64,000 nucleotides of DNA from JAXGPX01 sp040766745 (GCA_040766745.1 JAXGPX010000002.1:62001-126000); one strand, 5' to 3'. Shown: positions 34,613-43,733, numbered from the stretch's first letter. A program made the numbers and translations. The notes: a model not told the origin generated them from the letters alone.

Positions 34613-35099
34613 GCCCCTTTGTTCCAAACCTCCCAAGCCCGGCCAATATAACTGAAGCCAATATGGCACCGGTAATGGCGGTAATAAGTTGGGTTATGGT
34701 CAACGAAGCATAGACAGGAGCAGGAATGTGGGTTCCCCGTGCAATTAGATATTTGATACCCAAAGTCATTGCTGCATACTTGCAGACTGCACCCAAACCC
34801 ATCCCAAGATATCTGTTGAATCTGGCAACATAACCTGAGACCAGGGCTAACACTGCATTTCCTGCCATGACGACAGGTACAGCAGGAGCCAACCGCATTA
34901 TTCCCGTCAGCAAGGCAACCCATGGGGTCAAAAGTCCTACCATTAAGCCACTCACCGGTCCGATATATATTGAAGCAACATACAGGATCGCGTTTATTCC
35001 CGGCCCTGTAATGGGCTGGCGAAGGTTAAGCGCTTGAAAAGCTATGGCCAATGCTGCAATTACTGCTGTTCTAGCAATAGTTTGTAGATCCAGTCTCAC
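34593..35099 (-). CDS. ECF-type S component / small membrane protein heading the hydrogenase set
   Basis: 168 residues, five or six hydrophobic segments (TAVIAALAIAFQALNL, GINAILYVASIYIGPVSGLM, PAVPVVMAGNAVLALVSGY and others). Size and the Gly-rich first helices fit ECF S components; substrate unknown, though a metal or cofactor needed by the hydrogenase is an attractive guess. GTG start at 35099 with AGAGGGAG at a long spacing. Its stop lies 20 bases inside the next gene, so translation is coupled. Confidence 0.6.
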   Translation of the reverse strand: MRLDLQTIARTAVIAALAIAFQALNLRQPITGPGINAILYVASIYIGPVSGLMVGLLTPWVALLTGIMRLAPAVPVVMAGNAVLALVSGYVARFNRYLGMGLGAVCKYAAMTLGIKYLIARGTHIPAPVYASLTITQLITAITGAILASVILAGLGRFGTKGHDDISA

Positions 35100-35641
35100 A
35101 TTTATCAGAACTCCCTCTTATCCGCGCTCCGTTGTGCAAAACATCTAAGATTGAGTGTTCCTAAGATTTGTACGAGCAGTGGTCCAAGTTTCTGATTCTT
35201 ATCTGGTTCCGAATTCCGACTCTGTTCTAGTAAGACAGTCAACTTAAAGGTTCCGGATCCTCATTCAACTCGGTGCTTCGTTTGCTGGGTCTGTTAAGAG
35301 AATGGAATTTTCTGTTTGTGATAGTGCTCACTATCTAGATCAGTTTATCACGAAGGTAGAACCCCTGCAATCAGGGAAAACGTCCCGTGTTCCCGGGTAA
35401 CACCAGGACAGTCGAAGCGGGTTACAGATACCCTGTTCCGGCATCTAGCAAAACATGGCGTACACTGGGGTAACATCGATAGCAGCCTATACGGGTATCC
35501 TGTATAGAAGGCATAGAGGCACCATGCTAGTACTAATCACGAAAATATTCGTGCAATATCACAAACTTAATTAACTCTGTACATTCAGCATACTCAGTGT
35601 TTAGTGAAACGCGGGGACGGTTCTGAAACGCGGGGACGGTT
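35100..35641. other. 540-bp gene-free region upstream of the hydrogenase set
   Basis: No credible open frame on either strand. It should hold the promoter and leader of the minus-strand hydrogenase genes; I found no convincing -35/-10 pair. Between 35340 and 35520 there are several short inverted repeats (for example GTCCCGTGTTCCCGGG and TATAC/GTATA around 35495), so a structured leader is possible but matches no class I recognise. Its left end carries two 19-bp direct repeats. Confidence 0.5.
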
Positions 35642-35643
35642 CT
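35606..35643. repeat. Two exact 19-bp tandem copies of a GGGGACGGTTCT element
   Basis: GAAACGCGGGGACGGTTCT occurs twice back to back (35606-35624 and 35625-35643). This sequence type is widespread in Firmicute and Deltaproteobacteria genomes near REP-associated Y1 transposase genes (from memory). No transposase is present here. The second copy overlaps the stop codon of the gene ending at 35642. Confidence 0.85.
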
Positions 35644-36145
35644 ATCGTTTCAACAAATCTACCATGTTTGGAGTTTTAGGAAACGCACTAGAACCTCTTT
35701 TCCTGTTAGAGCCTGCCTTGTGCCCTGCACGGTAAACTGCGACCATGAGTGCCAAAGAGACAAAGCAAGTCGCCCAGAAATAGCGGATCGGCAGAAAGAA
35801 CAACAATACGCTTTCTATCTGGGCAGCCAACCTTAATGAGGGAAGGAAAAACATCTGGGGGCTAATTCCCACTATGTTAGGCATGAATCGCCTAACAACC
35901 ACTGTTTGAACTGTGATTAGTACAAAACTCACCATGGCAAAGCTGTTACCCACCAGAGTTGATTCGGTTATAGATTCTGTCCAGTTGGCAGATAAATATC
36001 CTGCACAATACCAGTAACCGTAGAATAGCACGCCAATAAATGTCAAGGTTGTACCGTACCAGTTAAATCTCATCATTGCAGAATCAAGAAGATAACCAAA
36101 CCCAAAGGGCGATATTGCCAGCGTCCATAACTGCAATTTCCTCAT
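35642..36145 (-). CDS. Hypothetical membrane protein
   Basis: 167 residues with four to five hydrophobic segments (LTFIGVLFYGYWYCAGYL, SFAMVSFVLITVQTVVV, LFFLPIRYFWATCFVSLALM) and a basic tail. Not recognised. ATG 36145 follows GGGGGAG at six bases, a good start. Another small membrane protein lies 158 bp upstream on the same strand. Its stop codon lies inside a repeat. Confidence 0.65.
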   Translation of the reverse strand: MRKLQLWTLAISPFGFGYLLDSAMMRFNWYGTTLTFIGVLFYGYWYCAGYLSANWTESITESTLVGNSFAMVSFVLITVQTVVVRRFMPNIVGISPQMFFLPSLRLAAQIESVLLFFLPIRYFWATCFVSLALMVAVYRAGHKAGSNRKRGSSAFPKTPNMVDLLKR

Positions 36146-36303
36146 GCAGGACTCCCCCTCTTGCAGGCGCTACACGCTTTCCATCACTACTTATTACTCT
36201 GATACCCTGTGCATTCAGGCATGATTTCTTACAAATACATTCCTATGCTACACACAGCACAGCTTAGCCAGCACAATAACCGATTTGTCCATGTCTTTGC
36301 ATT

Positions 36304-36594
36304 CTATAGTGAAGAGCGCGATTTCCTCGCTGAGGCGAATTTCACCACAAGAAATGTACCAAAACTCACCAGACAGCAAACAAGATAGAATGTACCGTAC
36401 ATTCCGCCCTTCATGGTTGGCCGTACCTCGCGAAAAAAGAATAGGTAGTACACCGACGCAGATCCCAAAACCAAAGGCAATATCATCCCTGCAATTACAT
36501 TCCTGGCCCGTAATACAATGAAACGCTCAACAGCAACTACAGCGGTCAATATAGACAAAGGTATTAGTATAAGCAGAGGTGACGTATTAGACAT
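36304..36594 (-). CDS. Hypothetical small membrane protein
   Basis: 96 residues, three hydrophobic segments: LLILIPLSILTAVVAVERFIV, MILPLVLGSASVYYLFFF and GTFYLVCCLVSFGTFLVV. Not recognised. ATG 36594; upstream AAGGGAG is distant. Same strand as the membrane protein at 35642, so they may form one unit. The 312-bp stretch after it (36595-36906) holds only a perfect inverted repeat. Confidence 0.55.
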   Translation of the reverse strand: MSNTSPLLILIPLSILTAVVAVERFIVLRARNVIAGMILPLVLGSASVYYLFFFREVRPTMKGGMYGTFYLVCCLVSFGTFLVVKFASARKSRSSL

Positions 36595-36816
36595 GCTCTT
36601 CTACGCTCCCTTCAAGCCATCACCAGCACCCTTTGAGGGCCACGTCTATTGCTTGCCATTTCATGGCTTGGCTCAAAATATGTGTATGTCTGACTCTTCT
36701 AATTCAATCACGGCTTTAGTCCCCTGTCAAAAACCGCGGCATTATCTGAGTAAAGTATCAAAAACATACACGCCAGCCGGGCATAAAACACCTGGCTAAT
36801 CTGTGCCTGCTGTTCT

Positions 36817-36842
36817 GACGGGGTACCAGAGGGTACCCCGTC
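36817..36842. repeat. Perfect 11-bp inverted repeat
   Basis: GACGGGGTACC, four-base loop AGAG, GGTACCCCGTC. There is no T-run on either side, so it is not a clear terminator; it lies between two minus-strand genes and could be a processed hairpin or protein site. Confidence 0.6.
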
Positions 36843-36906
36843 GTTGTGACGTTTCTAGATACAAACTTGTATTGCAGTGCAGAGCTTGCCAAACCCGTAA
36901 TTCGCC

Positions 36907-37497
36907 TCAGTCAATAACACCTCCACAAAAGTCGCAGACAACCGGGAGCATCTCTGAAGCTTTTATGACATAATCTATGGCTGCGGTGGGAGCATTGCCC
37001 GAGTGAACACTGACAAAGGCCCGAATAGTCGCGTCAGCCGGATCCGGGCAAATGACTACCTCAAAATCGCCAGCATTTGCTGTCAGTACAGCATTCTGGG
37101 CACAGCATCCGCCCCCGATATCAGACAGAGTCTCTTCATCTACAAGAACCGGAGGACACTGAGCTATGTCAAAGAGCCTGACAACGGCGTCAATCGGATC
37201 TTCGCCAACATTCTGGACCTTGACGTTAATCGCATTGTTCTGCCCTGATCGTACGAAAAACGGACCGGTGCTGAGAGAACCGCCAACGGTACCATCAAGT
37301 TTTCTTTCGATATCCTTAATCTCACACTTGATCTCTTTCAGTCCAAACTTCTTGTTGGTCAATAGACACAAGATGAGTTTAAGTAACATCCAAGTGCAAA
37401 CAGGGCCCTGTTGACATACCATATCTCCTACATCATCGACATTGTCAGCATGATTCAAGATCTCCCTAAGAATGGATTGAATATCATCAATATTCAC
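36907..37497 (-). CDS. Hypothetical Cys-containing protein
   Basis: 196 residues from GTG 37497, which has GAGGAGG nine bases upstream; the frame opens at 37533. Not recognised. N-terminal half is helical with CQQGPVCTWMLLKLILC, middle and C-terminal half are beta-rich (FFVRSGQNNAINVKVQNVG is like a carboxypeptidase- or Ig-like sheet), ending in VVCDFCGGVID. The layout recalls small coat- or surface-associated proteins of spore formers, but I have no family to name. Single gene, divergent from fpg-like. Confidence 0.6.
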   Translation of the reverse strand: MNIDDIQSILREILNHADNVDDVGDMVCQQGPVCTWMLLKLILCLLTNKKFGLKEIKCEIKDIERKLDGTVGGSLSTGPFFVRSGQNNAINVKVQNVGEDPIDAVVRLFDIAQCPPVLVDEETLSDIGGGCCAQNAVLTANAGDFEVVICPDPADATIRAFVSVHSGNAPTAAIDYVIKASEMLPVVCDFCGGVID

Positions 37498-37778
37498 TTT
37501 GTTCAACCTCCTCGGGTTACGTTCTAGAATCAACGTATGCTACTTAACATAATCCGGTTCCTTTGTATTGCAATATCAAAAAATATTTGCAGGGGAAGTA
37601 GGCCGAATGCCAGAAATCAACGTCGAGCAGACTTGAGAAGTCTATTGCTACCACAACGGTGTCGTTTTTCACAATGTTGGTTAGAGGGGATACCGGATTC
37701 CAGAACCCCGAAAACCGCAGGTTAGTTACAATAGACTAGAAGATACATTCTCCCAATTATAGAGAGGAGGAAAGAAAC

Positions 37779-38606
37779 GTGATTGAAATACCTGAAGCCG
37801 TTGTTTTGGCAAGACAGATTAACGAGACCATTGTCGGCAAACGAATTATGAAAGTCGTGGCAGCAAAATCCCCTCATAAATTCGCCTGGTATTACGGGGA
37901 CCCGCAAGAATACGGTAATGTGCTTACCGGCCGGACTATAACCGGTGCGTCGGCCTTTGGAGGCCTTGTGGAAATCCATGCAGAGAATGCTGCTATCTTA
38001 CTTGGTGACGGAGTAGTTTTGAGGTTCCGCACAGCAGATGAAACAACCCCTGACAAACACCAGCTTCTCGTTGAGTTTGATGATGGTTCTACTTTATCTG
38101 CGTCAGTTCAAATGTATGGAGCCATCTGGTGTTTCAAAAACAGGGAGTACGAGAATCCGTATTATCAGGTGGCAAAGGAAAAACCGTCGCCTCTTTCAGA
38201 TGAGTTCAATAAGGCCTACTTTGAATGCATTCTCAGTAAACCTGGAGTCGACAAGTTAACCGCGAAAATACTTCTTGCCACGGAGCAAAGAATTCCCGGC
38301 CTGGGGAACGGAGTCTTACAGGATATCCTATTTAATGCAAGAATCCATCCAAGAAGAAAAGTGAGTTCATTCAGCCAGGAGGATAAGGAATCGCTTTTCT
38401 TTTCAATACGGAACACACTTAAGGAAATCACTTCCCAGGGCGGCAGGGATACCGAAAAAGATTTGTTTGGTTCTCCCGGAGGATACAAGACCAAGATGAG
38501 CAGAAACACTGTAGGCCAACCCTGCGCCGTATGCGGGTCAGCAATCAAGAAAGAGGCATATATGGGCGGGAGTATCTACTACTGCGATTGTTGCCAGAAG
38601 AGGTGA
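37779..38606 (+). CDS. Fpg/Nei-family DNA glycosylase lacking the N-terminal proline
   Basis: 275 residues. Starts GTG 37779 with GAGGAGGAAAG upstream and reads MIEIPEAVVLARQI, where true Fpg reads MPELPEVE; the catalytic Pro2 is Ile, while Glu3 stays. The helix-two-turn-helix region LLATEQRIPGLGNGVLQDILF and the zinc finger CAVCG...YCDCCQ are intact. Related Firmicute proteins with this N-terminus exist in my memory. It may bind damaged DNA without the usual Schiff-base lyase step or use another nucleophile. Confidence 0.88.
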   Translation: MIEIPEAVVLARQINETIVGKRIMKVVAAKSPHKFAWYYGDPQEYGNVLTGRTITGASAFGGLVEIHAENAAILLGDGVVLRFRTADETTPDKHQLLVEFDDGSTLSASVQMYGAIWCFKNREYENPYYQVAKEKPSPLSDEFNKAYFECILSKPGVDKLTAKILLATEQRIPGLGNGVLQDILFNARIHPRRKVSSFSQEDKESLFFSIRNTLKEITSQGGRDTEKDLFGSPGGYKTKMSRNTVGQPCAVCGSAIKKEAYMGGSIYYCDCCQKR

Positions 38607-38808
38607 AGCAATACCTACGAGCCAGTCTACAGCAAGCAGTGTAGTGTCAGATGACTGGACATTACTGTTCCATGATATCGCTGTAGACGTCACAAGCGGG
38701 ACGAAGGACGACGAGCCTGGGCCCCCGGTAAGGCATACCCATTCATATCACATTGCATAGCTAGGATTTACATGACATAATCATCAGAGGAAAAGGTGGG
38801 TTTGGTAT

Positions 38809-40224
38809 ATGCTCCAGAAAATTAATGCCCTGTTCGGCGCACAAGATATGACAACCGGAAGGCCAATGGCTAACTTGCTGAGATTCTCTATTCCATTGCT
38901 GATCGGCAACTTTGCACAGCAGATGTATAGCACAGTTGACTCGATCATCGTAGGCCGTTATGTGGGCGACAGAGCCCTCTCAGCCATTGGCACAACACTT
39001 CCTGTTATCAATTTGCTGCTGGTTCTGTTCATGGCAATTTCAACAGGCGCAGGCATCATGGTAGCACAGTATTTTGGGGCTAAAGACAGGGAAACTCTGT
39101 CCTATTCAATTGGCAATGCAATGACTATGATCTTCATATCTTCCCTTTTGATAATGGCAGTCGGAATACCTCTGGCCGGCTCCCTGCTGCGGCTAACCAA
39201 AACTCCTGTAGAAACCTTTGACCTTGCCCATGCCTACCTGACCATAATCTTGTCAGGCGTTTTGTTCGGCGGCTTCTACAACATAATAGCAGGCATCTTG
39301 CGAGGACTGGGCAATTCCACCTTCCCGCTAATTGCACTGCTGCTGGCATCTTTTCTGAATGTAGGTTTAGACATCTGGTTCATTGCAGGCTTGAACATGG
39401 GAGTTGCAGGGGCAGCCCTGGCAACGATTATCTCCCAGGCCGTTTCTGCAGTATTATGTCTCACCAAGCTGTGCAGAATGAAAGATATTGTTGACATAAA
39501 CAAATCTATCTTGATTCCCAATAGAGAACTGACCGGCCAATTGCTCAGGTTGGGACTGCCTGCCGGCATTACCCAAGCCATCTTTTCAATGTCCATGGTC
39601 TTTGTTCAGGCACTCACAAACAGCATGGGTTATCAAGTTGTTACTTGTACCACAGCAGTTATGCGCATTGACGGTTTTGCAATGATGCCGAACTTCACCT
39701 TTGGAATGGCTATTGCCACCTTCGTCGGCCAAAATGTAGGGGCAAACAAGATGGATCGAGTCACTCAGGGAACCAAAGATGTCCTGAAAATAAGTCTCTC
39801 TACATCTTTTGTACTGGTGGCCGCATTGCTTGTTTTCGGTGAAAACCTTATACGCATGTTTACCACTACAGAAGAAATAATCGTCTTGGGCGTGAGGCAG
39901 ATTCGCATACTTTCTGCAGGCTATGTTGCCATGGCCATTTCCCAGATTTTCGGCGGAATCATGCGCGGTGCAGGCGACACTATGCCGTCTATGTGGATTT
40001 CAATGTTCACAACTGTCGGCGTGCGCGTACCCCTGGCATATTTCTTGGCATCGATGACGATAAGTGAAACCTACCCGGCCGGATCACCTAATGCCATATT
40101 CTTCTCGCTGCTCACAAGCTGGGTCTTAGGTGCTGTTATCAACTACCTTTGGTACCGGCGCGGAACCTGGCGGGAAAAATCCCTTATCAAGCATGGGCGT
40201 GTTGCACAGGAAACCGAGTTCTGA
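38809..40224 (+). CDS. MATE family efflux transporter
   Basis: 471 residues, twelve membrane segments; LLRFSIPLLIGNFAQQMYSTVDSIIVGRYVG is the typical first helix pair, AGILRGLGNSTFPL and GGIMRGAGDTMPSM the paired loops of the two halves. Exporter of drugs or metabolites driven by Na+ or H+. ATG 38809 with AAAAGGTGG nine bases upstream. Belongs to a different MATE branch from the gene at 11270. 202 bp after the fpg-like gene; no shared operon assumed. Confidence 0.92.
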   Translation: MLQKINALFGAQDMTTGRPMANLLRFSIPLLIGNFAQQMYSTVDSIIVGRYVGDRALSAIGTTLPVINLLLVLFMAISTGAGIMVAQYFGAKDRETLSYSIGNAMTMIFISSLLIMAVGIPLAGSLLRLTKTPVETFDLAHAYLTIILSGVLFGGFYNIIAGILRGLGNSTFPLIALLLASFLNVGLDIWFIAGLNMGVAGAALATIISQAVSAVLCLTKLCRMKDIVDINKSILIPNRELTGQLLRLGLPAGITQAIFSMSMVFVQALTNSMGYQVVTCTTAVMRIDGFAMMPNFTFGMAIATFVGQNVGANKMDRVTQGTKDVLKISLSTSFVLVAALLVFGENLIRMFTTTEEIIVLGVRQIRILSAGYVAMAISQIFGGIMRGAGDTMPSMWISMFTTVGVRVPLAYFLASMTISETYPAGSPNAIFFSLLTSWVLGAVINYLWYRRGTWREKSLIKHGRVAQETEF

Positions 40225-40339
40225 GTCCTTAGCAGTGCCGCTGCATTCAATCGAAACCCATGTATCCTCATCTCACATGTAGGCAAAAGCGGAATGCCGG
40301 CCTGAAACCCAGTATCAGGGAACCTCTTTACCGGCACAA

Positions 40340-40828
40340 TCACATTTCCTTGTAGACGAAATGTTCAATGCCAGAGTTGTAGTCTCTCAACAATTGCTTT
40401 GCGTTTGCCGGATATATCTCAACTTCTTCAATCCCGGCAATGTTTATCCACGAGAATTCAAGGCCGATTTTCTTGTTTTCCAGCTCATCTGTGGCGAAAA
40501 AGCTCTTATCAAGGGGAATTTGCGTTTCGTCATCTAGAGAAACGTCATAGTACAGACATATCTGATGACAAGGCTTGTTGCCCCACGAAAAGAAAATCTC
40601 GCCAACCCACCTAAGCCCGTCTACTTTTATGTCAGCAGATATTTCTTCTTTGAATTCTCTGACCAGGGTCTCTTCGTTTGTCTTGCCAAGGCCGACATGC
40701 CCGCCAGGAAAAGCATATCCACTATCGCCTACCGGCCTTTGCAGCAGCACCTTACCGTTCCTGATTAGAATACCTGCTACCCTGTAGCTAAAGATATAGT
40801 CACTCGTTTTGAACAATATATCCGGCAT
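40340..40828 (-). CDS. NUDIX hydrolase
   Basis: 162 residues from ATG 40828 (GGAAGTGA upstream); ten more codons are open. Nudix box visible as GGHVGLGKTNEETLVREF then KEEISAD, matching Gx5Ex7REUxEExGU except for the last Gly. Hydrolyses a nucleoside diphosphate derivative. Tail is rich in aromatic and acidic residues. Convergent with the MATE gene. Confidence 0.85.
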   Translation of the reverse strand: MPDILFKTSDYIFSYRVAGILIRNGKVLLQRPVGDSGYAFPGGHVGLGKTNEETLVREFKEEISADIKVDGLRWVGEIFFSWGNKPCHQICLYYDVSLDDETQIPLDKSFFATDELENKKIGLEFSWINIAGIEEVEIYPANAKQLLRDYNSGIEHFVYKEM

Positions 40829-41015
40829 TATGTCACTTCCATTCGCTATACTGCTCAAGGCGAAAACTCGGCCTTATAAACCTTGTACTCACTATTTAGA
40901 TAAGGAATCAAATTAATTGGTCAGCAAGTTTACTTTTGGAAATACAACCCCAGTATAATAGAATCAGAAAGCCAATGGGAAGCCAGGGCTTTGTATCTTG
41001 AGGAGGTGTTACGAA

Positions 41016-41432
41016 TTGGAGAATAAGGGTGTCCTAACGAAAGTTTTGGCCTGGGCAGGGACAATGCTTGTGTGGATTCCGATCCTTTTTACAGTCATAA
41101 CATCTGTGGTCGGAACCATATCTTCCCGCATGTTCCGATTCGACTACCTGATGCCGGCCGAACTCTTTCCTTTGGCTTTGGCCGGTGGCCTCTCACTTTT
41201 TTGGGCATCGCGACGGGCGCATTCTCAGCAAAGACTCATTGGCTGGGGCTTACTCGCTGCGGTATTGTTTCTTGTTGGCGGCCAGGCCTTTGCCGTAGTA
41301 ACGGGGCTTGCATCTGGCGCAATTGAACCAACAGGCTGGCCTATGGCTGTAGCCTTATCGTCAATAACTTTGTACTCGCTGGCCGTTATTGAGCTCTGTA
41401 TATCTGGTGTGTTGTTGCTGAGAAGTCTGTGA
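41016..41432 (+). CDS. Hypothetical four-helix membrane protein
   Basis: 138 residues from TTG 41016, seven bases after AGGAGGTG. Four hydrophobic segments (LAWAGTMLVWIPILFTVITSVVG, LFPLALAGGLSLFWAS, WGLLAAVLFLVGGQAFAVV, ITLYSLAVIELCISGVLLL). Not recognised. Alone between a NUDIX gene and a divergent... (in fact convergent) hypothetical gene. Confidence 0.65.
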   Translation: MENKGVLTKVLAWAGTMLVWIPILFTVITSVVGTISSRMFRFDYLMPAELFPLALAGGLSLFWASRRAHSQQRLIGWGLLAAVLFLVGGQAFAVVTGLASGAIEPTGWPMAVALSSITLYSLAVIELCISGVLLLRSL

Positions 41433-41536
41433 TTCATGCTTATTAGCCTGGTTGATCAAGGCTTTCCATTGTTCTCATTAGTGAGGGTTACATTATAGAC
41501 TTTGATCGTAATGTCAGTATAGCGTATAGAATAGAT

Positions 41537-42568
41537 CTACTCACAGTCGCCAAAACTATATTCATGGCTGCCATAATCTTCTGTATTTATGCCTTGAAGG
41601 ATAAATTGCGAGGTATCTTCCCTTTGAAAACTCGGAACCGAAAGACACCGGTGCAGCGGCAGTCCATGTATACCGCAGGGTTCACTTTGTTGGCCCTTTG
41701 ATGAGATGAAAAGTGCTGTAGGGCCATCTGCTCCGCCAATGATACCAATGGACGATGCAGAAATAGGGCTGAACTTGTCATCCGGTGGTTCTGTATATTG
41801 GATACTACTGTCAAACTGCAAACTGTCACCCTGGGGCAGAGCAGGATCTATTTCATACATCAAGTGCATAATGTGCAAGGCACGATTTTTGCCTGCTCCA
41901 ATAGGCAGTTCCATTAGTTCCGGCTTTTGAAAATAGAGTCTGTATGTTGCTCCGGTTACGGGATGATTCAAGCAGAGTTCCCTATTCTCGCCAACTGACA
42001 TTTCAAAATGTACGTCCAAAGGGAAAAACCGTTGCCTGGGATGGGTAGACAGTTTTATGGTGTTCACTCTATCCAAACGCAGAACACGCAGTAGCTTTTG
42101 AACTATAGAATCTGTCTCAGGATACGCTACACAAAAGCGGTGACATGCAAAACAATCAACATCCTTCAGGATAGATGAGTATGCATTTCGAACAGGTGGT
42201 AGATCATCATTCTCACGTGCCCACGGTATGCTCAGAGTACTGCTGGATGAGTATCCGCTCTCTATTGGTTTTCCGTTTATCCATATCTCCCTTATGGGCA
42301 TGTCCTGATAGGGATACTCCTGCTTAACACAGCGTCGCTGTAATGGAGTCAGTGTTTCCTCGATGGCCTCATACTTATCAAAGAACTCACGGAGTCTTGT
42401 TTCGTCCAAAATAGTTATGACATCAAAAACAACACCTTTTGAGAAACGATAGATGACCGGAATATAACGTTTCGTTCCCGCCCATTCAAACTGCCAGTTT
42501 ACTCTCTGAGGCAGTCCACAGAGACCCTTGCCCCTGCTCCATATACTGGATGTGTAGTATACTTTCAC
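41537..42568 (-). CDS. Hypothetical protein with a GIIGGADGPT motif
   Basis: 343 residues, cytosolic-looking. Not recognised overall. Near residue 275 it reads SIGIIGGADGPTALFISSK, almost the signature of the beta subunit of Na+-translocating decarboxylases, yet the protein has no membrane helices. Cys pairs near residue 142 (DCFACHRFCVAYPETD) and CGIHGLPLHRC near 310. GTG 42568 has AGAGG nine bases upstream. Surrounding genes give no functional hint. Confidence 0.7.
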   Translation of the reverse strand: MKVYYTSSIWSRGKGLCGLPQRVNWQFEWAGTKRYIPVIYRFSKGVVFDVITILDETRLREFFDKYEAIEETLTPLQRRCVKQEYPYQDMPIREIWINGKPIESGYSSSSTLSIPWARENDDLPPVRNAYSSILKDVDCFACHRFCVAYPETDSIVQKLLRVLRLDRVNTIKLSTHPRQRFFPLDVHFEMSVGENRELCLNHPVTGATYRLYFQKPELMELPIGAGKNRALHIMHLMYEIDPALPQGDSLQFDSSIQYTEPPDDKFSPISASSIGIIGGADGPTALFISSKGQQSEPCGIHGLPLHRCLSVPSFQREDTSQFILQGINTEDYGSHEYSFGDCE

Positions 42569-42670
42569 TTACATAGCCTCTGCTTGTCTGACGTGAGTTT
42601 CATCTACCAGAGTCCCCGCCTATCCCGTGTATTTATGTCCTATCTGTCATTGCCAACGCCCATGAGAGAC

Positions 42671-43347
42671 CTACATGCCAAGAATCTTCGCCAGTTCGGA
42701 ACGACTTAGGTTTTTCGTGATGGCAATTCCGTGATCACGTATTCTCTCCTTTGCCTCCTCAGAGCTAAGGCCTGCATTTTGCGTCATCCATTCTTCCGGA
42801 ACCCAGTTCTCAACTTTATCATAGACATTCGCCGGCCATCCGTAAGGCTGTCCGAACTTATCTGTCTTTCGCCTACTTCCGACAACAGTAACATAGTAGA
42901 GCTGCTGTAATTCCTGTATGGCTTTGTCAACTGTGCTACCGCCCTTTTTCCGTGTCACTCCCATCTCACGCCTGATATCGCTTGTATCCAAAAAGGTCTT
43001 TCGCTCGAAAATTTTCCCAGCTCCCATACCGTTTGACTGACCTGGCCAGATGCTCGTCGAACTTCCATATGCTCCTCTGGGCGAAAAGCTGTATGGAACA
43101 AAGAATACAATCGAGCCGATACAAAGCCCTTGTGTCCACCAAGAATGCAACCAAACGCCAATCGCTTTTCTGTGGCAGCCCTTTGCTTCCAACACCATGG
43201 ATCAGTATCAGGGTCGCCTGTATGCCAGTTCTCCTCTAGAGTCTCTTCCGATACAGACGGAAAACCTGCTAAGAAATCCGATAATGCCATGAATCCAAGC
43301 TCATCTACCCGGTGCAAAAACTCCTCATATGTAATAAGTAGCATCAT
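42671..43347 (-). pseudogene. AlkZ-related DNA-binding protein, frameshifted
   Basis: Two overlapping frames complement each other. The first (from 43347) gives an N-terminal part with DPDTDPWCWKQRAATEKRLAFG; the second carries KTFLDTSDIRREMGV, STVDKAIQELQQLYYVTVVG and the C-terminal GWPANVYDKVENW. They join at about 43005-43015 in a run of four A (minus strand CTGGGAAAATTTTC); one extra A restores a continuous frame WELGKIFERKTFLD. The composite of about 225 residues resembles AlkZ-related winged-helix proteins. Either a real single-base loss or an assembly error. Confidence 0.6.
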
Positions 43348-43412
43348 CCAGGCCCTCCAGAAAAAACATCTATCCAGTCCAATCCCTTGTACATCACATC
43401 AATCCAAAAACC

Positions 43413-43688
43413 TTACTCACTATCTTTAGCCCATTTCTTAAGTATCTCTATCCTTGCGCCAGGAGGATTATCTCCATGCTCCTTATCAAGATACGAAAAC
43501 TCATAGAGTACTTGGCAGGGCATGTCAGCACACTGGCCGCAATGATCATACCCTTTGTTCTGGCAGCATGCAGCCACACGACACTCTCCGTAAAATGGAT
43601 GTCCTTTTGTTTTCACGCAGCCACCACATTTACATGATTCCCTGTAAGTACATTCATTACATAAAAGACCACATCTTGATTCGACCAT
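43413..43688 (-). CDS. DUF3795 Cys-rich protein
   Basis: 91 residues with eleven Cys in MVESRCGLLCNEC, CKCGGCVKTKGHPFYGEC, CCQNKGYDHCGQCADMPC, the DUF3795 zinc-binding pattern. Function unknown. ATG 43688 has AAGAGGTGATT upstream. Followed by the frameshifted AlkZ-like gene; preceded by the WYL regulator gene on the same strand with 45 bp between. Confidence 0.88.
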   Translation of the reverse strand: MVESRCGLLCNECTYRESCKCGGCVKTKGHPFYGECRVAACCQNKGYDHCGQCADMPCQVLYEFSYLDKEHGDNPPGARIEILKKWAKDSE

Positions 43689-43733
43689 ATGTAATCACCT
43701 CTTGTGTTTGTTCTACCACACCAAACAAGACAA

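Noticed and set aside
41537..42568. Na+-translocating decarboxylase beta subunit
   Set aside because: Only one short motif matches; no membrane helices.
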